A DNA stretch of 64,000 nt from Kalmusia sp. IMI 367209 (lineage: Eukaryota; Ascomycota; Dothideomycetes; Pleosporales; Didymosphaeriaceae). Below are positions 32,594 to 43,494 of the stretch, piece after piece. The stretch is from NCBI GenBank assembly GCA_027946365.1, contig JAPEUQ010000002.1, positions 2,108,001 to 2,172,000 of the forward strand. Reading direction: 5' to 3'. The position numbers and the translations under genes are program-made. The first letter of the stretch is position 1, and every line of letters starts with the position of its first letter. The notes beneath the pieces were generated by a model. The model saw only the letters and a program-made list of their open reading frames with translations. It ran no database searches and was not told the origin of the DNA.

Positions 32594-33856
32594 ATGAGTT
32601 CCCAAACTCGTGTCATTTCAGAGTTCTCACTCTCTTTTCTGCGAACAATCGGTCACTCTGTGGAAGTCCGAAATGGACTTCGCACAATTTCTCTTCAATC
32701 TGTATCCTCCGGTCATAGTGATGACACAATCGAAGTTCCCGACATTTTGAATTCACCTGAAAGTCTGAAATTTTGTGGCATGAGTGATGAGGCCGCAACT
32801 GAAATTTTCGATCGATGGTCGGAAAACAATGAAAAATTACAGCCGGGTCAAATGGGATTTGGGCAAAATGTCATCGAGCTTGCCCGTAGTTTCATTTCCT
32901 TCAAGGCACGAAACTCGAACGCATTCACTGAGGGCGATGACTGGGATGGAGCGCTTCGGAGTCAAGGCATCAAAATCGCTACCCGAGTCAGAATTTTGGA
33001 CCCGAATTTCAAAATTCTTAGGCTTTCTGCTTCTGCTTCGGAGTGGGCTCTGGACACATTGAACTCTTCTTGGGAGTTTCTAGATGGTTTGGATGAACGT
33101 GTTCAAAACAAAAAGAAAGAAAAGGATGTTCGCTCTACATCACCGGACCCTTCTGTAAAGCCATCTAAGGCTATCAAGCCAACATCCCTTCTATCTGCGC
33201 TTCATTCTGGAAGTTCCTCTCTGAAACTCGCTATCGAGAGTGAGCCGCCCAAAGAAGTTTTAGGAAGAACCTTTCTCTACAAGGGTGGTAGTTGGAACAG
33301 GCTCATAACAATATTTAACCCCGATGGCTCTTTGAATGCCGGAAGCATAGTGTCTAAGCCTCCCTGCGATTTCCATCCTTCCGATTATGATCTGTATTTT
33401 ACTAAGCAGCAGGATGTTGCGCGCGAGTATGCTGAGTATGCGCACAGAAGGATTCCTGCTCAAGAGCCTGCAATTCTTACTGTAGGTATTCCTTCCGAAT
33501 GGATGGGCACAGCTCGTGGGTTATTCGGACTTGAATGGAAGAAACTGATCTGGTGTTGCCGAAACCAGGAGGAGCTAGTGAAGAACTTCGGAAAACTTCC
33601 AGATGCTTTGAAAGAGCTTGAAGATTATGAGGTGCTTCTTGGTGATATCTGTTACCAGTCCAATGATCAAGTCACCAGATTGAAGAGCTGGGATGATATT
33701 GCGGTCATGAAGACTTCAAAAGGGGTCAAAGGAACCCAGGTGGTACTCAAGGGAAGTCTGATGGGAGAGAAGTTCAACAAAGAGTGTCGTGGATTTGTCT
33801 GGGTCGGAACCCTTGCTTTCCCTACAAAAGCAAAACATTTTCCAATGACCGAGTGA
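32594..33856 (+). CDS. Unknown protein with a possible ADP-ribosyltransferase-like segment
   Basis: An intronless frame of 420 residues from ATG 32594; starting at 32528 would add 22 residues. The N-terminal half is helical, with EAATEIFDRWSENNEK and DDWDGALRSQGIKIATRVR. A Ser/Lys-rich linker follows (about 195-215). The C-terminal half has GRTFLYKGGSWNRLITIFNP, then DFHPSDYDLYFTKQQDVARE and AILTVGIPSEW. The order 'LYKG... F... DLYFTK..DVAREYAEYA.. ILTV' is reminiscent of small ART-like families such as DUF3990 ('LYHG... GFYLT...QA..WA'). That resemblance is by eye. I cannot identify a catalytic Glu with confidence. No signal peptide, so intracellular. The surrounding DNA is AT-rich and the gene has no introns, unlike most neighbours. 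Confidence 0.65.
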   Translation: MSSQTRVISEFSLSFLRTIGHSVEVRNGLRTISLQSVSSGHSDDTIEVPDILNSPESLKFCGMSDEAATEIFDRWSENNEKLQPGQMGFGQNVIELARSFISFKARNSNAFTEGDDWDGALRSQGIKIATRVRILDPNFKILRLSASASEWALDTLNSSWEFLDGLDERVQNKKKEKDVRSTSPDPSVKPSKAIKPTSLLSALHSGSSSLKLAIESEPPKEVLGRTFLYKGGSWNRLITIFNPDGSLNAGSIVSKPPCDFHPSDYDLYFTKQQDVAREYAEYAHRRIPAQEPAILTVGIPSEWMGTARGLFGLEWKKLIWCCRNQEELVKNFGKLPDALKELEDYEVLLGDICYQSNDQVTRLKSWDDIAVMKTSKGVKGTQVVLKGSLMGEKFNKECRGFVWVGTLAFPTKAKHFPMTE

Positions 33857-34382
33857 GAAAAGGTTGGACGGTGTTAGGTGCAAGAGAGGTGTTTGCTTCA
33901 ACTCCAGAGGCATGGTATGATAAGTGGAGCGGTGGTCGAGCCTCACCACAATATACGCATTGGGCTGGTGTTATAGCACTGACTTCTCTGTTTTTTTTGG
34001 GCTTGGAGTTACAATAGAAGGTATACTGTAAGTAGTGATGACTTACTGTGCTTGATTAGGGGATGCTGAGACAGATGCGTGACTGGTTAAGAATTGGGCA
34101 CGGAAATTAGGATGACAAATTGAACCTAGACTCTTCAAATTAGAACTCTTTCTCTAGTCCATACTAATGGTTGATTACCTTGTTGCTCGTATTTACCGCT
34201 TCTAATCTCCTTTCGTACAGTTGCATGCATATACTCAAGCCACTCATGTGATAGCGCGCCTCATCGGTATTAAAAGATAAGACAGCGACGCGCACCCCGC
34301 ACCCCGCATCTCACAATCTTGCATCGCACAAGATCCCCAAGATTGCAATCTCTTTAGATCTTTTCGCTTCAAAGTAATCGCC
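33857..34382. other. Intergenic region
   Basis: A frame overlapping the end of the ART-like gene runs to 34017 without a motif. The rest is leader of the dienelactone hydrolase gene. Confidence 0.5.
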
Positions 34383-35264
34383 ATGTCCACATTTCAGCAA
34401 TCCGCAGCATGCTGCAAAGTCCCGCCCATCGACCCAAACGAAGTCAAATACACACCTAGGGGAACCTATGAAGATGCCGCAGGGCTGATAACATGTACTT
34501 TGCATCATTAGCTGAATCACATGACCTAACCATTTCGTAGACGTGACCGGTGACAGAAACGCGAAAGCATGCCTTATCATCCTCTACGACATCTTCGCCT
34601 TCCACCCCAATACCCTCCGTGGCGCCGACATCCTCGGCTCCGAATACCTTGTTCTGATGCCCGATTTCTTCGAAGGCAAGGCTGCAGATTGGTCATGGTA
34701 CGTCAACCCAGCCATCCCCTTCAACCTCTGCACATTTATCGTCGTACACATGAAATGACTGATTTGCATTCACGCAGGTATCCAGACGACACACCCGAAA
34801 AGACAGAAAAGCTCGAAGGTTTCCTCAACGGGCCAGGCAATACCGAGAAGACAGTGGAGAAGGTAACGCGTGTCCAAGCCAACGCTCAAACGCGCTTCGC
34901 CAGCGTAGAGAAATGGGGTATCGCGGGGTATTGCTGGGGTGGCTGGGTGTCCTCATACGCCTCTATTTATCCGACTCCCTTCTCGGCCATCGCACAACTC
35001 CACCCGGGCTTCGCACCCCAGAAGATCGCTAGTCAAATACGCATTCCACTGCTCGCTATCTGTTCAAAAGACGAGACTGACGGGGAAGCACAGACTTTCA
35101 TGACGCACCTTAGTCCTGAGATCGCGTATAAGCACTACATTCGATTCGGAGATATGGAGCATGGGTGGCTGAGTGCGAGAGGAGACTTGAAGAATGATGA
35201 CGTGAAGAAGGCCTATGAAAAGGGCTATGCCTTGTTACTCGACTTTTTTGCCAAGTATTTGTGA
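34383..35264 (+). CDS. Dienelactone hydrolase family protein
   Basis: Exons 34383-34494, 34541-34697 and 34778-35264, with GT-AG introns of 46 and 80 bp, encode 251 residues. The N-terminus (SAACCKVPP) is typical of fungal members. The catalytic triad is readable: Cys142 in WGIAGYCWGGW, an Asp in CSKDETDGEA (188 or 191) and His218 in GDMEHGWLSARGD. IILYDIFAFHPNT forms the usual early strand and oxyanion region. The family hydrolyses lactones or esters, classically dienelactone in aromatic degradation; in fungi many members have broader or unknown substrates. There is no signal peptide, so cytosolic. The length matches the family (230-260). No neighbouring aromatic-degradation genes are present. 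Confidence 0.94.
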
Positions 35265-35475
35265 TTTCCAGTCTGTTGTGTGAGACTACATTCATCACAA
35301 AGAGTAACCGGAATAATGTTGGGTATCGAAAGGACAACGCCATACCATGCATTGATGTTAAGTTATTTCTATAATCTCCTATGTAACAAGAATGAAATCC
35401 CTAAGGTCCAACGAAGCGAAAAGGGTATACTATCCCCATACATAATCTCCAATATTTTCTCAGCATCAAGCTTCT

Positions 35476-38400
35476 TTACAACATGAACATGGCAAACAAT
35501 CCAAAGAGAACCGCACCCACAGTGGGCATCACCACCGCCGCAGAACCCGTAAATTCCGAAGGCTTGCTCGGCACAGGCGGCGAAGCAGTTCCAAGGGGCT
35601 GCTGGTAGGCCGGTGTCGTGGTGTTGTACGGCAGCGTCACCGTGATGGTGGTGCTGGTCGTGCAGGGAGAGCTAGTCGGCGGCGCCGGTGGGGGAGTCTC
35701 GGTTGTGCACGGTGTTGATTCAGCGGGCGTGGATTCGGCAGGCGTGGACTCAGCGGGCGTGGATTCGGCAGGCGTGGACTCAGCGAGTGGATTCCGCGGG
35801 GTAGTCTCTGGGGAGGGCGGGATCTCGCTGGTGGACTCGACAGGGGTAGACTCTGGGGGTGGAGGTACTTCAGATGTGGACTCGGCAGGAGGAGGAGTAG
35901 AAGTCTCGCAGGCTGGCTGACCGTAGCCACCGCACTCCTCCGATGGGGGAGGAGGAGGCGATGGGGTGGAAGTGGACTCGCAAGGAGTAGAAGTGGACTC
36001 GCTAGGGGTGGGAGTAGGAGTAGGCGTAGGCTCAGGCGTAGGCGTAGGAGTGGCCTCGGTGTAGGGCGGAATGTCAACGCCATAGCCGTAATCACGCCTC
36101 CTCAGCTTGAAGTCGGTCGAGTTCGATTCGGGAACGTCAGTGAACTTGGGCTTGCCGGCAGCCGGGGCACCAGTAGCGTCAATGACGCCAGTGCCGATGG
36201 TGCCAACCGTGCCAACCTCGGAGGGATCAGTGTAGACATCAGTCGCAGGGCGGAAACCCTTCTTTGGGGCAAGGCACAAAGTGGGCATGGCCTTGACTGT
36301 GGTGAAGAGATGCTTCGTCTTGTGGATAGGCTTGAAGGGGCTGAGATTATTGGTGTCAACACCGGGGATGACCTGGGGCATACCAGGGAGCACGAAGTTG
36401 AAGGCGACCTCGGCTGCCATGGAGACATTCCACTCAACGTAAACGAGGGATAGCTTGGCAGGCTGGGTACCGGTACCGTTGGTAAAGGGAGCTTCAGTCT
36501 GGCGGCGGTGAAGATCGCGAGCGCGCTTGGCCTGCAGAGAGGCGGGAGCACGGCGAGCCTTGGAAGCACGGCGAATGGCCTTGACGTCACGCTTCTTAAT
36601 GGATCGCTTCTTGATGGATCGCTTCTTTCTTTCGAGCTCAGCATCAGCGTCGGTTTCGTCGGTTTCGTCAGTGAGCTCTTCATCGTCACCAGTTGAAGTC
36701 TCTTCGTCACCAGTGGAAGTCTCCTCATCACCAGTGGAAGTTTCTTCGTCACCAGTCTCCTCAGTCTCATCACCAGTGGAAGTCTCCTCATCACCAGTTG
36801 AAGTTTCTTCGTCACCAGTCTCCTCAGTCTCATCGCCAGTTTCTTCAGTTTCGTCGCCAGTTTCTTCGGTTTCGTCGCCAGTTTCTTCGGTTTCGTCGCC
36901 AGTTTCTTCGGTTTCGTCGCCAGTTTCTTCCGTTTCGTCTCCGGTCTCTTCGGTCTCATCACCAGTCTCCTCGGTTTCATCGCCAGTCTCCTCAGTCTCA
37001 TCGCCAGTCTCCTCAGTTTCATCGCCAGTCTCCTCTTCCTCACCTTCTTCGCCCTCTTCGCCTTCCTCCTCTTCGTCAAGGCTAAGATCATTGCACTGAG
37101 TGTCTGCATCATCAATGGTAGAGACCATAGCGTCAAGACGAGGAAGATCCATTTCAACCTCAACACCAACATCAAGCACAGACATGAACTTGAAGCCAAT
37201 GGGGATCGAAGGCACCATGGCGATACTGACGAAGCCATCAAGCTGCTTCTGCTTGAAGTTGAACGGGAGAGGAGTGAGAACGGAGTCCTGGAAGCCCTTG
37301 ATACCGCTCTGGGACATATCGCCAAGATCGATGCGCATGGTGGAGTTGCTCGGGACCTGCTTATATTAGATTGATTATTAACGATAGGAGCAGTGGTTAC
37401 TTACCCTGAGGTTCATGCCATAGGTCAGGTCGAAACCGCCCTCGAATTCATAGTCGGCCTCGAGGAGAACTTCGAAGATAGCACCAGCGTGACCAACACC
37501 GGGGATGGAGAAACCGAGAATAGGAAGATCGAGCAGGTAGAAAGTAAATTGACCAGTAGACTTGGGTTTGGCGCCAATCTCGAAGTAAGCTTCCAGGTTG
37601 TCCGCCTGGAGCTCGACAAAACCGCCGGTGATGATCTTGCCCAGATCGAAATCGGCACGCTTTGCCTTCTCCTCACGCCTGGCCTTCCTGACATTCTTGG
37701 ACTGCTCGCCACGCTTGGCCTTCTCGTCACGGCGGCCGAAGGGGTTGGGGATATCAACTTTGGGGATGTCAGGAATAATGGAAGGGATCTGGTTAATGAT
37801 GCTGTCGACCTTGCTCTCAACCTTGGAAGGCACTGCAGCAACGGCGCTAGTGACGCCTGCGGCGATGCTCTCGACCTTAGAAGGAACAGCGTCAATGATA
37901 CTGGTGACAGCGCTGACTGCGGGAGCGGCAGCGCTCTCAAGCTTCTCGCCTGCTTCGTTCATCTTGTCAGGAATCGCATTGATAAGGCTGGGAACTGCGC
38001 TAGCAACCATGCCAGGAATTGCCTTGATCTTGTCGGGGATGCCCTTGAGCGCTGCAGTGTCGATCTGGATGTTACCCTGAGTGAGCTTGATGTCTCCCAT
38101 CGTCAAGCATTTCTTGCAAGTAAGCTCGATCGGCAGGTTGGCAATGTTGGTAAAGCTGACACCGACAGGCAGACCATAGAGGATCTCATCAGGCCTGAAC
38201 GTCTTGTTTGTCATCTCCCAGTTGAGGTTGAACTTAACCTCGTGAGAGCCGACGTCTCCCTCATCGCTGATATTTGAGAGGACATCCGAGGAGTTCTTAG
38301 CACCCTTGGCCAACCTGTCAGCTTCCTTGGCACCGGCGGCCGCCCTGTCGAGCTCTGCCAGCTGTCGCCTGCGGAGCTTGAAGTCTGCGTGGTCGCGGAC

Positions 38401-39077
38401 GACGTGGATCTCCTCAGTGTGGCCGAAGCCGACCTCGATGGTGTCGAATGCATGCTCGAACAAAGTCTTCTCAACTGCGAGCTCGAGAACGGAACCATCT
38501 CCAGAAGCTGAGATATCGTTTACACTGGATTGGTCAGCTAAAAGTTTTGAAACTTTCTACGCTTTCTGGAGCGACCTACGTGTATACTGTTCGCTCGCCC
38601 TCGTTGTTGCAACCATCGTGCGAAGTAACGATAACACCACCTTCAGGGCCATGGCACGCCAGCCTTGCATCAACTGCCGAGGAGGTATCGAAGAACTTGA
38701 GCGTCATCGTTCCATCGCCACACTCGACATCATCTAGATGATGCTCAATGTCTTCCAAATTGAGGATGGGCTTCTTCGAAGCGACTTTGAGCTGCGAAGC
38801 AAAGATGGAATGGCCATTGTATTGTGTTGCCTCTGTTCTCTCGTTAGTCGACATTCCGATAGTATGATAGGAGCGCAGTACCTTCAACGTAGGGCAACTC
38901 AAGCTCGAATCTCTTCTCGATTCTGAAGCTACGCTTTTCGTGGGCCGACTTCTTCGTCGCCGCCCGGAGCACCCTGTTGTGTTCTGTAGGAATTCGGTCT
39001 GAAACGCTTTTCGCCGCCTCCACACCCATCGACCCCACCATCAACAGCGCCGCCGCTTTGGAAAGACTGAAGACCAT
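35476..39077 (-). CDS. Large cell-surface protein (DUF7029/DUF7223-like) with acidic heptad repeats
   Basis: Four exons, 39077-38882, 38832-38580, 38524-37405 and 37356-35476, with GT-AG introns of 49, 55 and 48 bp, encode 1149 residues. A signal peptide (MVFSLSKAAALLMVGS..) is followed by a domain with KPILNLEDIEHHLDDVECGD, like DUF7029. Next comes a long beta-type region resembling DUF7223 (NLNWEMTNKTFRPDEILYG; LDLPILGFSIPGVGHAGA; SIAMVPSIPIGFKFMSVLDV). Residues about 632-750 are 17 acidic heptads, TGDETEE or TGDEETS. A basic cluster with several KR/RR pairs (ERKKRSIKKRSIKKRD) follows directly. The last 170 residues are Pro/Ser/Thr-rich with STPAE repeats, ending in a GPI-type hydrophobic tail (VVMPTVGAVLFGLFAMFML). 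It is probably wall- or membrane-anchored; the biochemical role is unknown. Confidence 0.85.
35711..35785. repeat. 15 bp tandem repeat, five units (STPAE coding)
   Basis: Five 15 bp units. The last four alternate between GGCGTGGATTCGGCA and GGCGTGGACTCAGCG, so a 30 bp unit has itself been copied. On the minus strand each unit encodes STPAE or a variant in the surface protein's stalk. Confidence 0.9.
36673..37029. repeat. 21 bp minisatellite, 17 units, in frame
   Basis: Exactly 357 bp, that is 17 units of 21 bp. Read on the minus strand, each starts ACTGG(T/C)GA and encodes TGDETEE (11 units), TGDEETS (5 units) or the terminal TGDDEEL. The variants are grouped in runs, as produced by slippage or unequal exchange. 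All units stay in frame. Confidence 0.95.
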
Positions 39078-41452
39078 GATGTAATGTGTTCTCAGAAGTG
39101 TACCTTAATGAATGATAGACAATGCTGGATGATAGAAAAGACTGTGAATTGAGTACCTCTCGCAGAGAGTACCGTAAAGAATGGACGTAGAGCTACCCCT
39201 TTCGGGAATAGAACTCTAAAAAAGAATGACTGAATGAAAAAAGAGAGAAAGCAAAACACCCAAGTGCAATGCAACGAACAAAAACCTGTGAGGAAAGGAA
39301 CGGCATGAGAGGCGAAGGCCGTTTGTATACACCCTCACGGCGGCGCAGTAGGCTACTGGGCACACGATCCACCGGACAAGATCCTGCTCGGTATTGCGCG
39401 ATCCCATCTGAGCGAGAGCCCAGCTTACAGGGCAATTGCCCCAGGGTCAGTGGCCATTCAATGTGCGAACTGGAGGCCCTACGCTTATTCGTACGATGGG
39501 CCGTTTCATGGGTCCGAAACAAGATTAGCTCTGCGTATAGAACGTCCGTAGACTTGGCAGTACGCGAGTCCCATGGCAGCTATTATTGGGCGGCGGTGGG
39601 TCGTTGTAGGAAACAGCATGGGGGAGGATGAAAGATCAAACGTGAGCGATCTGCGGCTTCCATGCGGGCTTCTGCGCGTGGTCTAGCGTACTCGCTTCGC
39701 CCACCGTATGGGGTCGATGAGGCTGAGAACCCCGACCTCCTCATACTGCAACCCCGAAGTGACGCGACCTGGCATTCGTTTACTTCACAATTCTGATCTT
39801 GAAAAACAAATACCTGCTCAGACTCTATCTCCAGTTCAATCTTCTCTGCACGAAGTCCATGACTCTCTCTCTGTGAAGGCCTGCAACACGTTTACACACA
39901 ACTGCGTTCGGACATCGCGCCGCCACCGCCATCGGACTTCGCAGGCTCGCCTTGGCACCTCTTCACTTGCCTGCCAGAATTATATCTCCGGTCGGATAAG
40001 CTTGCGCCAGCCTGGACCATCTAATCTCCATAACGTTCACGCTGTAACCCCACCATACCATGCGTTTCGCACAGCCTCGCCGCATTCTCCCAATCGAGCG
40101 CATATATGGCCTGCATAAAACCAAACAAAGTTTCGAACTGTGCTCGCTCGAAATGCGAACTGCGAGCAGAAAAGTTTCTCCTCTTTCGACATCTCAAGGC
40201 TGATGTGATCTGGTACGTACTGTAAAGGTTTACCTCACCATATTGCCTTGCGATATGTCTATCTCGCCAAGCTCAGGCAGGAAACTCTGGTAGTATTTCT
40301 TGAAACCTCTCCCCGCTTTTACTAACAGGACGAACCCACAGCAATGTGGACCTCGTACAACGCCGAATAGGGCAGTGACAGCTTCCATTGCACGAGCTCT
40401 TGGCAGGGCGTTCACTACGGAGCTTATCTGGCCCCGAACTGACCTTTTCGGCATAGCTGCACAACACTATGAGACTACGCTCACGTGCGCTTTCCGGACT
40501 TCGCAGTGTGCACTGAGGCTTATTTCCGCTTCGAGTACGTGTGATGTCCGTCTATTATCCAACCAAAAGTTTTTATATATCGAAGAAATCAGTTTTTCCT
40601 GATGGAGATGTTGTTAACTATCCAAGAATTATTTCGCATGGCGCTCTTCAAAGTTCCTCATAATATAGAATATATAGATGTGTTGCACTATGAAAGACTA
40701 TCGTACTCTGGGCTTATTGGAACATAGATAAGCCGTGAACAGATGTATCATGTGATGCTCATGCCGAGAAAGAAAATTTGGTTGAAGTTTAACTCAGCAA
40801 CATGAGCTTTCGCAGACAGGACTAGAGCCTACCGCGTGCGCACTTCAACTCGATTCTCCTCGGAAGAATTCTACAGTTATAAGGTAATAACCTACATTCC
40901 AATACCTACTTGTCTACTCCTTCCAGTCCTGTCCAAAAAAAACACATATCTACTAAATTTGAACCCGTGCTAATCAATCGCATCTTTGTTTCTTTTAACT
41001 ATCTTCTACAAAGTATTTGTATCAATTATTCACGGTCCGTTCCATCTCCTTAGTATACATCATACAGTCAGCTATCTTGTACAATTAATCAAACAAGTGA
41101 TACTTCATACAGAGATAGTGTCTCAAAGCACTTCATCGTGATGATACATGTATCAAGCATTAAAGTAAAGTGTCAAGTCCAATATTCTCTCATTATATAC
41201 GTATACGTAATCGTGCATGCATCATGACAGCATAAGCCACTGCCCTTCGCGCGGATCCACTATCTACACATGCTCTCCACACCGTGTCGTATGTATGTAT
41301 GTATTAATCGTACAGTTGGCGCTCTACGGCACCGCAACGCAACGCCGACCCATGCCCGGTATCCAAAGAATACAAAAATGACAATGAGGAATCGCGTCAC
41401 GTTGATATCATGAGCCAGAAAACAATCCTATCGACATGCGTCGCACCGCCTC
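39078..41452. other. Intergenic region, 2.4 kb
   Basis: No supportable gene. The part 40560-41400 is AT-rich, with a short TATG microsatellite near 41289-41303. Frames at 39269-39631 and 39708-40118 lack any recognisable feature. Confidence 0.5.
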
Positions 41453-43494
41453 TTATAAGAACGCCCCGCCGCCCGATGACTTGTTCGTCTCAAAGTCCTT
41501 GTCATCTTCCGGATCCCACTCTTCCGTGTCCACTCTCCTCAGCGCCTGCGACGGGCCTCTTCCGGGCGACCGCTCAGGGCTCGGACTCCTCGTCATGCGC
41601 CAATCGTCGTCCGCGTAGCTCGGGGGACTCTCGTCACGACTATCCCGGCTCGGTATCGGGAGCAGGATCCGCGAGTCGCCCTTGACAAGACCAAGACGCT
41701 CTTCCTCAGTTGCGTCCTTGCCCTCGCGACTGCTCTTTCGACTGTTGCGGCTGACGGGTCTACCCGTGATCGAGGAGCCGGTGCCGGATGAGGAGCGTTT
41801 CCGCGCGAAGACGCCTTGGAAGGAGAATTGGCGCTTCGCTGTGTGTGGGGGTGGTTTGGGAGGATGTAATGATTCACGAGATGCGTGTGATTCATAATCA
41901 TGCGGATGGGTGGGGTGGGGTAGGGTGCCGAATTGTATAGTGGTTTCGTGCGGCCTGTAAGATGTGTCGGTTTGCATGGCCTTTGCGTAGTCACTCTTAC
42001 CAGAGGAGCCGTCCGGAGTAGCGGGCGGCAGAGACGTGAGGTCGACAGGAGGATTCGCGCTGCTCTGCGATTTTCCGCGCGACCGCAGTCGCTGGAAAAA
42101 ACCGGGATGGTACGTGGTGTCGTCGTCGTCCGAGTCATCTTCGGGGAAATGCGACATTCCGAGCGGTGGATGCACCGTTCTTTGAACGACCGTAGCACTC
42201 CGGGTGGGCGGACGGTTGGGATCCAGCACGGTTTTGCGTCTTCGCAAACCATCGAATTCGACGGTTTCGCCTTCGCCAATGGGTTCCATGCGCTCTTCTT
42301 GTAACCTCTTGGCCTCCATAATTTGCTTTTCGCTTCTTGCCTTGGATATCGAACGCAGGATAGCACCGCCTCCACGGATGGTGTCTGCTCTTGGTTCGTA
42401 TTCCGGCTCTTCTTGTTCAGCAACGGTGCGGACTTGGTCGAGATCGCCCTTGAACACGGCGGCGTCGGGGACGTCCTTGGCGGACTTGGACAGCTGGAGC
42501 AAAATGACTCCTGTGCAAATCTGCAAGAAGCCCATGATGATGGTGGTGATGCTTGTAGCGGTGCCCTTGAAACCTTGGAAGAGGATGGCTGAGGTAACAA
42601 TGGTGGCCGAGGTGAAGAAGACGTAGTAGGTGGGGGTGACGAGGGCGGCGTTGAATAGATTTAGGGCTTTCTGGGAGATGTTAGTTTCAGATTGGAATGT
42701 CTGCTTCGAAAACTTACATTGAGGTATATAATCTCGGTAAGCAGCGTGGCAACAACAAACACAAGCAGCACATATAAGAACCATTCCTTGAACTGGGACT
42801 GGCCGTTGATTTGCGCAATAATGGCGGCTCCCAGACCCTGGGTCGCAACGACACTGAGACCTCCAATCAGACTACAGATAGTAAGGTATACCATCATAGT
42901 CTTCTTTCCGTATTTTGGCCCTAGCCAGAGGGCAATAACAACACTGGCAACAATGACAACTCCAGCATAGCTGAGAAAACCTGGTGAGATGACCAGTTTC
43001 TTCATGTCCTGGATATTGGCCACAGCGGATTGCGTGGGCGCATTGAGGGCGATGATGATGGAGCCGATAATGCAGTTGACACAGCCAACTTTGCCTACAA
43101 AACTGAGACGCTCCTTCAAGAATATGGCAGACAGGATTGCAGCGACCACGACGGTCAAAGCGCCCATGGGTGTGACGAGAATGGCGTCGACGAAGGCGTA
43201 TGCGACAAAATTGCAAATCTCTCCAATGATCATAAGGGTCATACCCGACCACCACCACACGTTCTTGAGGTAGCCGTAGCCCTCGCCCGCCTCTTCATTG
43301 TACTTTTCGTTGGCCTTGAGTAAGCCGTGCTTCTTCAGCACGAAGGATACGCCGATGAACAGGCCGGACGATATGGCGAGTATTATTCCGACAATCTTGT
43401 ATACAGCAGGTCTCGAGGAGGAATCGCCTCCCAGGCCGCCGGAGCGGTGGTAGAGGTGGTGGGCATCGGAGAGCAGCTGGCCGGCAGAGTCCAT
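41453..43494 (-). CDS. NIPA-type magnesium transporter
   Basis: Exons 43494-42718 and 42670-41453, with a 47 bp GT-AG intron, encode 664 residues. Residues about 30-330 carry nine or so hydrophobic segments with NIPA (DUF803) marks: SGLFIGVSFVLKKHGLL, WWSGMTLMIIGEICNFVAY, AFVDAILVTPMGALTVV, LKERLSFVGKVGCVNCIIGS and, across the splice, IIYLNKALNLFNAALVTPTY. Human NIPA proteins move Mg2+ across membranes. The remaining C-terminal half is a hydrophilic Ser/Pro/Arg-rich tail with an acidic DDSDDDD patch, typical of filamentous-fungal members and probably cytosolic and regulatory. It is divergent from COG4, with 855 bp between the starts. Confidence 0.94.

Noticed and set aside
33784..34017. C-terminal extension of the ART-like protein in another frame
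   Set aside because: Joining would need a change opposite in direction to the other homopolymer breaks, and no run is present at the joint.
36527..37099. Plus-strand SPVSSVS repeat frame (190 codons)
   Set aside because: Antisense reading of the acidic heptads; the spliced minus-strand protein explains the DNA.
36102..37325. 407-codon minus-strand frame over the heptad repeat
   Set aside because: It is the shifted reading of the 21 bp repeats in the surface-protein gene; long only because the repeat has no stop in that frame.
41289..41303. TATG microsatellite
   Set aside because: Only about four units in AT-rich spacer; nothing unusual.
41593..42600. 335-codon minus-strand frame within the NIPA gene
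   Set aside because: Alternate frame of the transporter's hydrophilic tail, with no family likeness.
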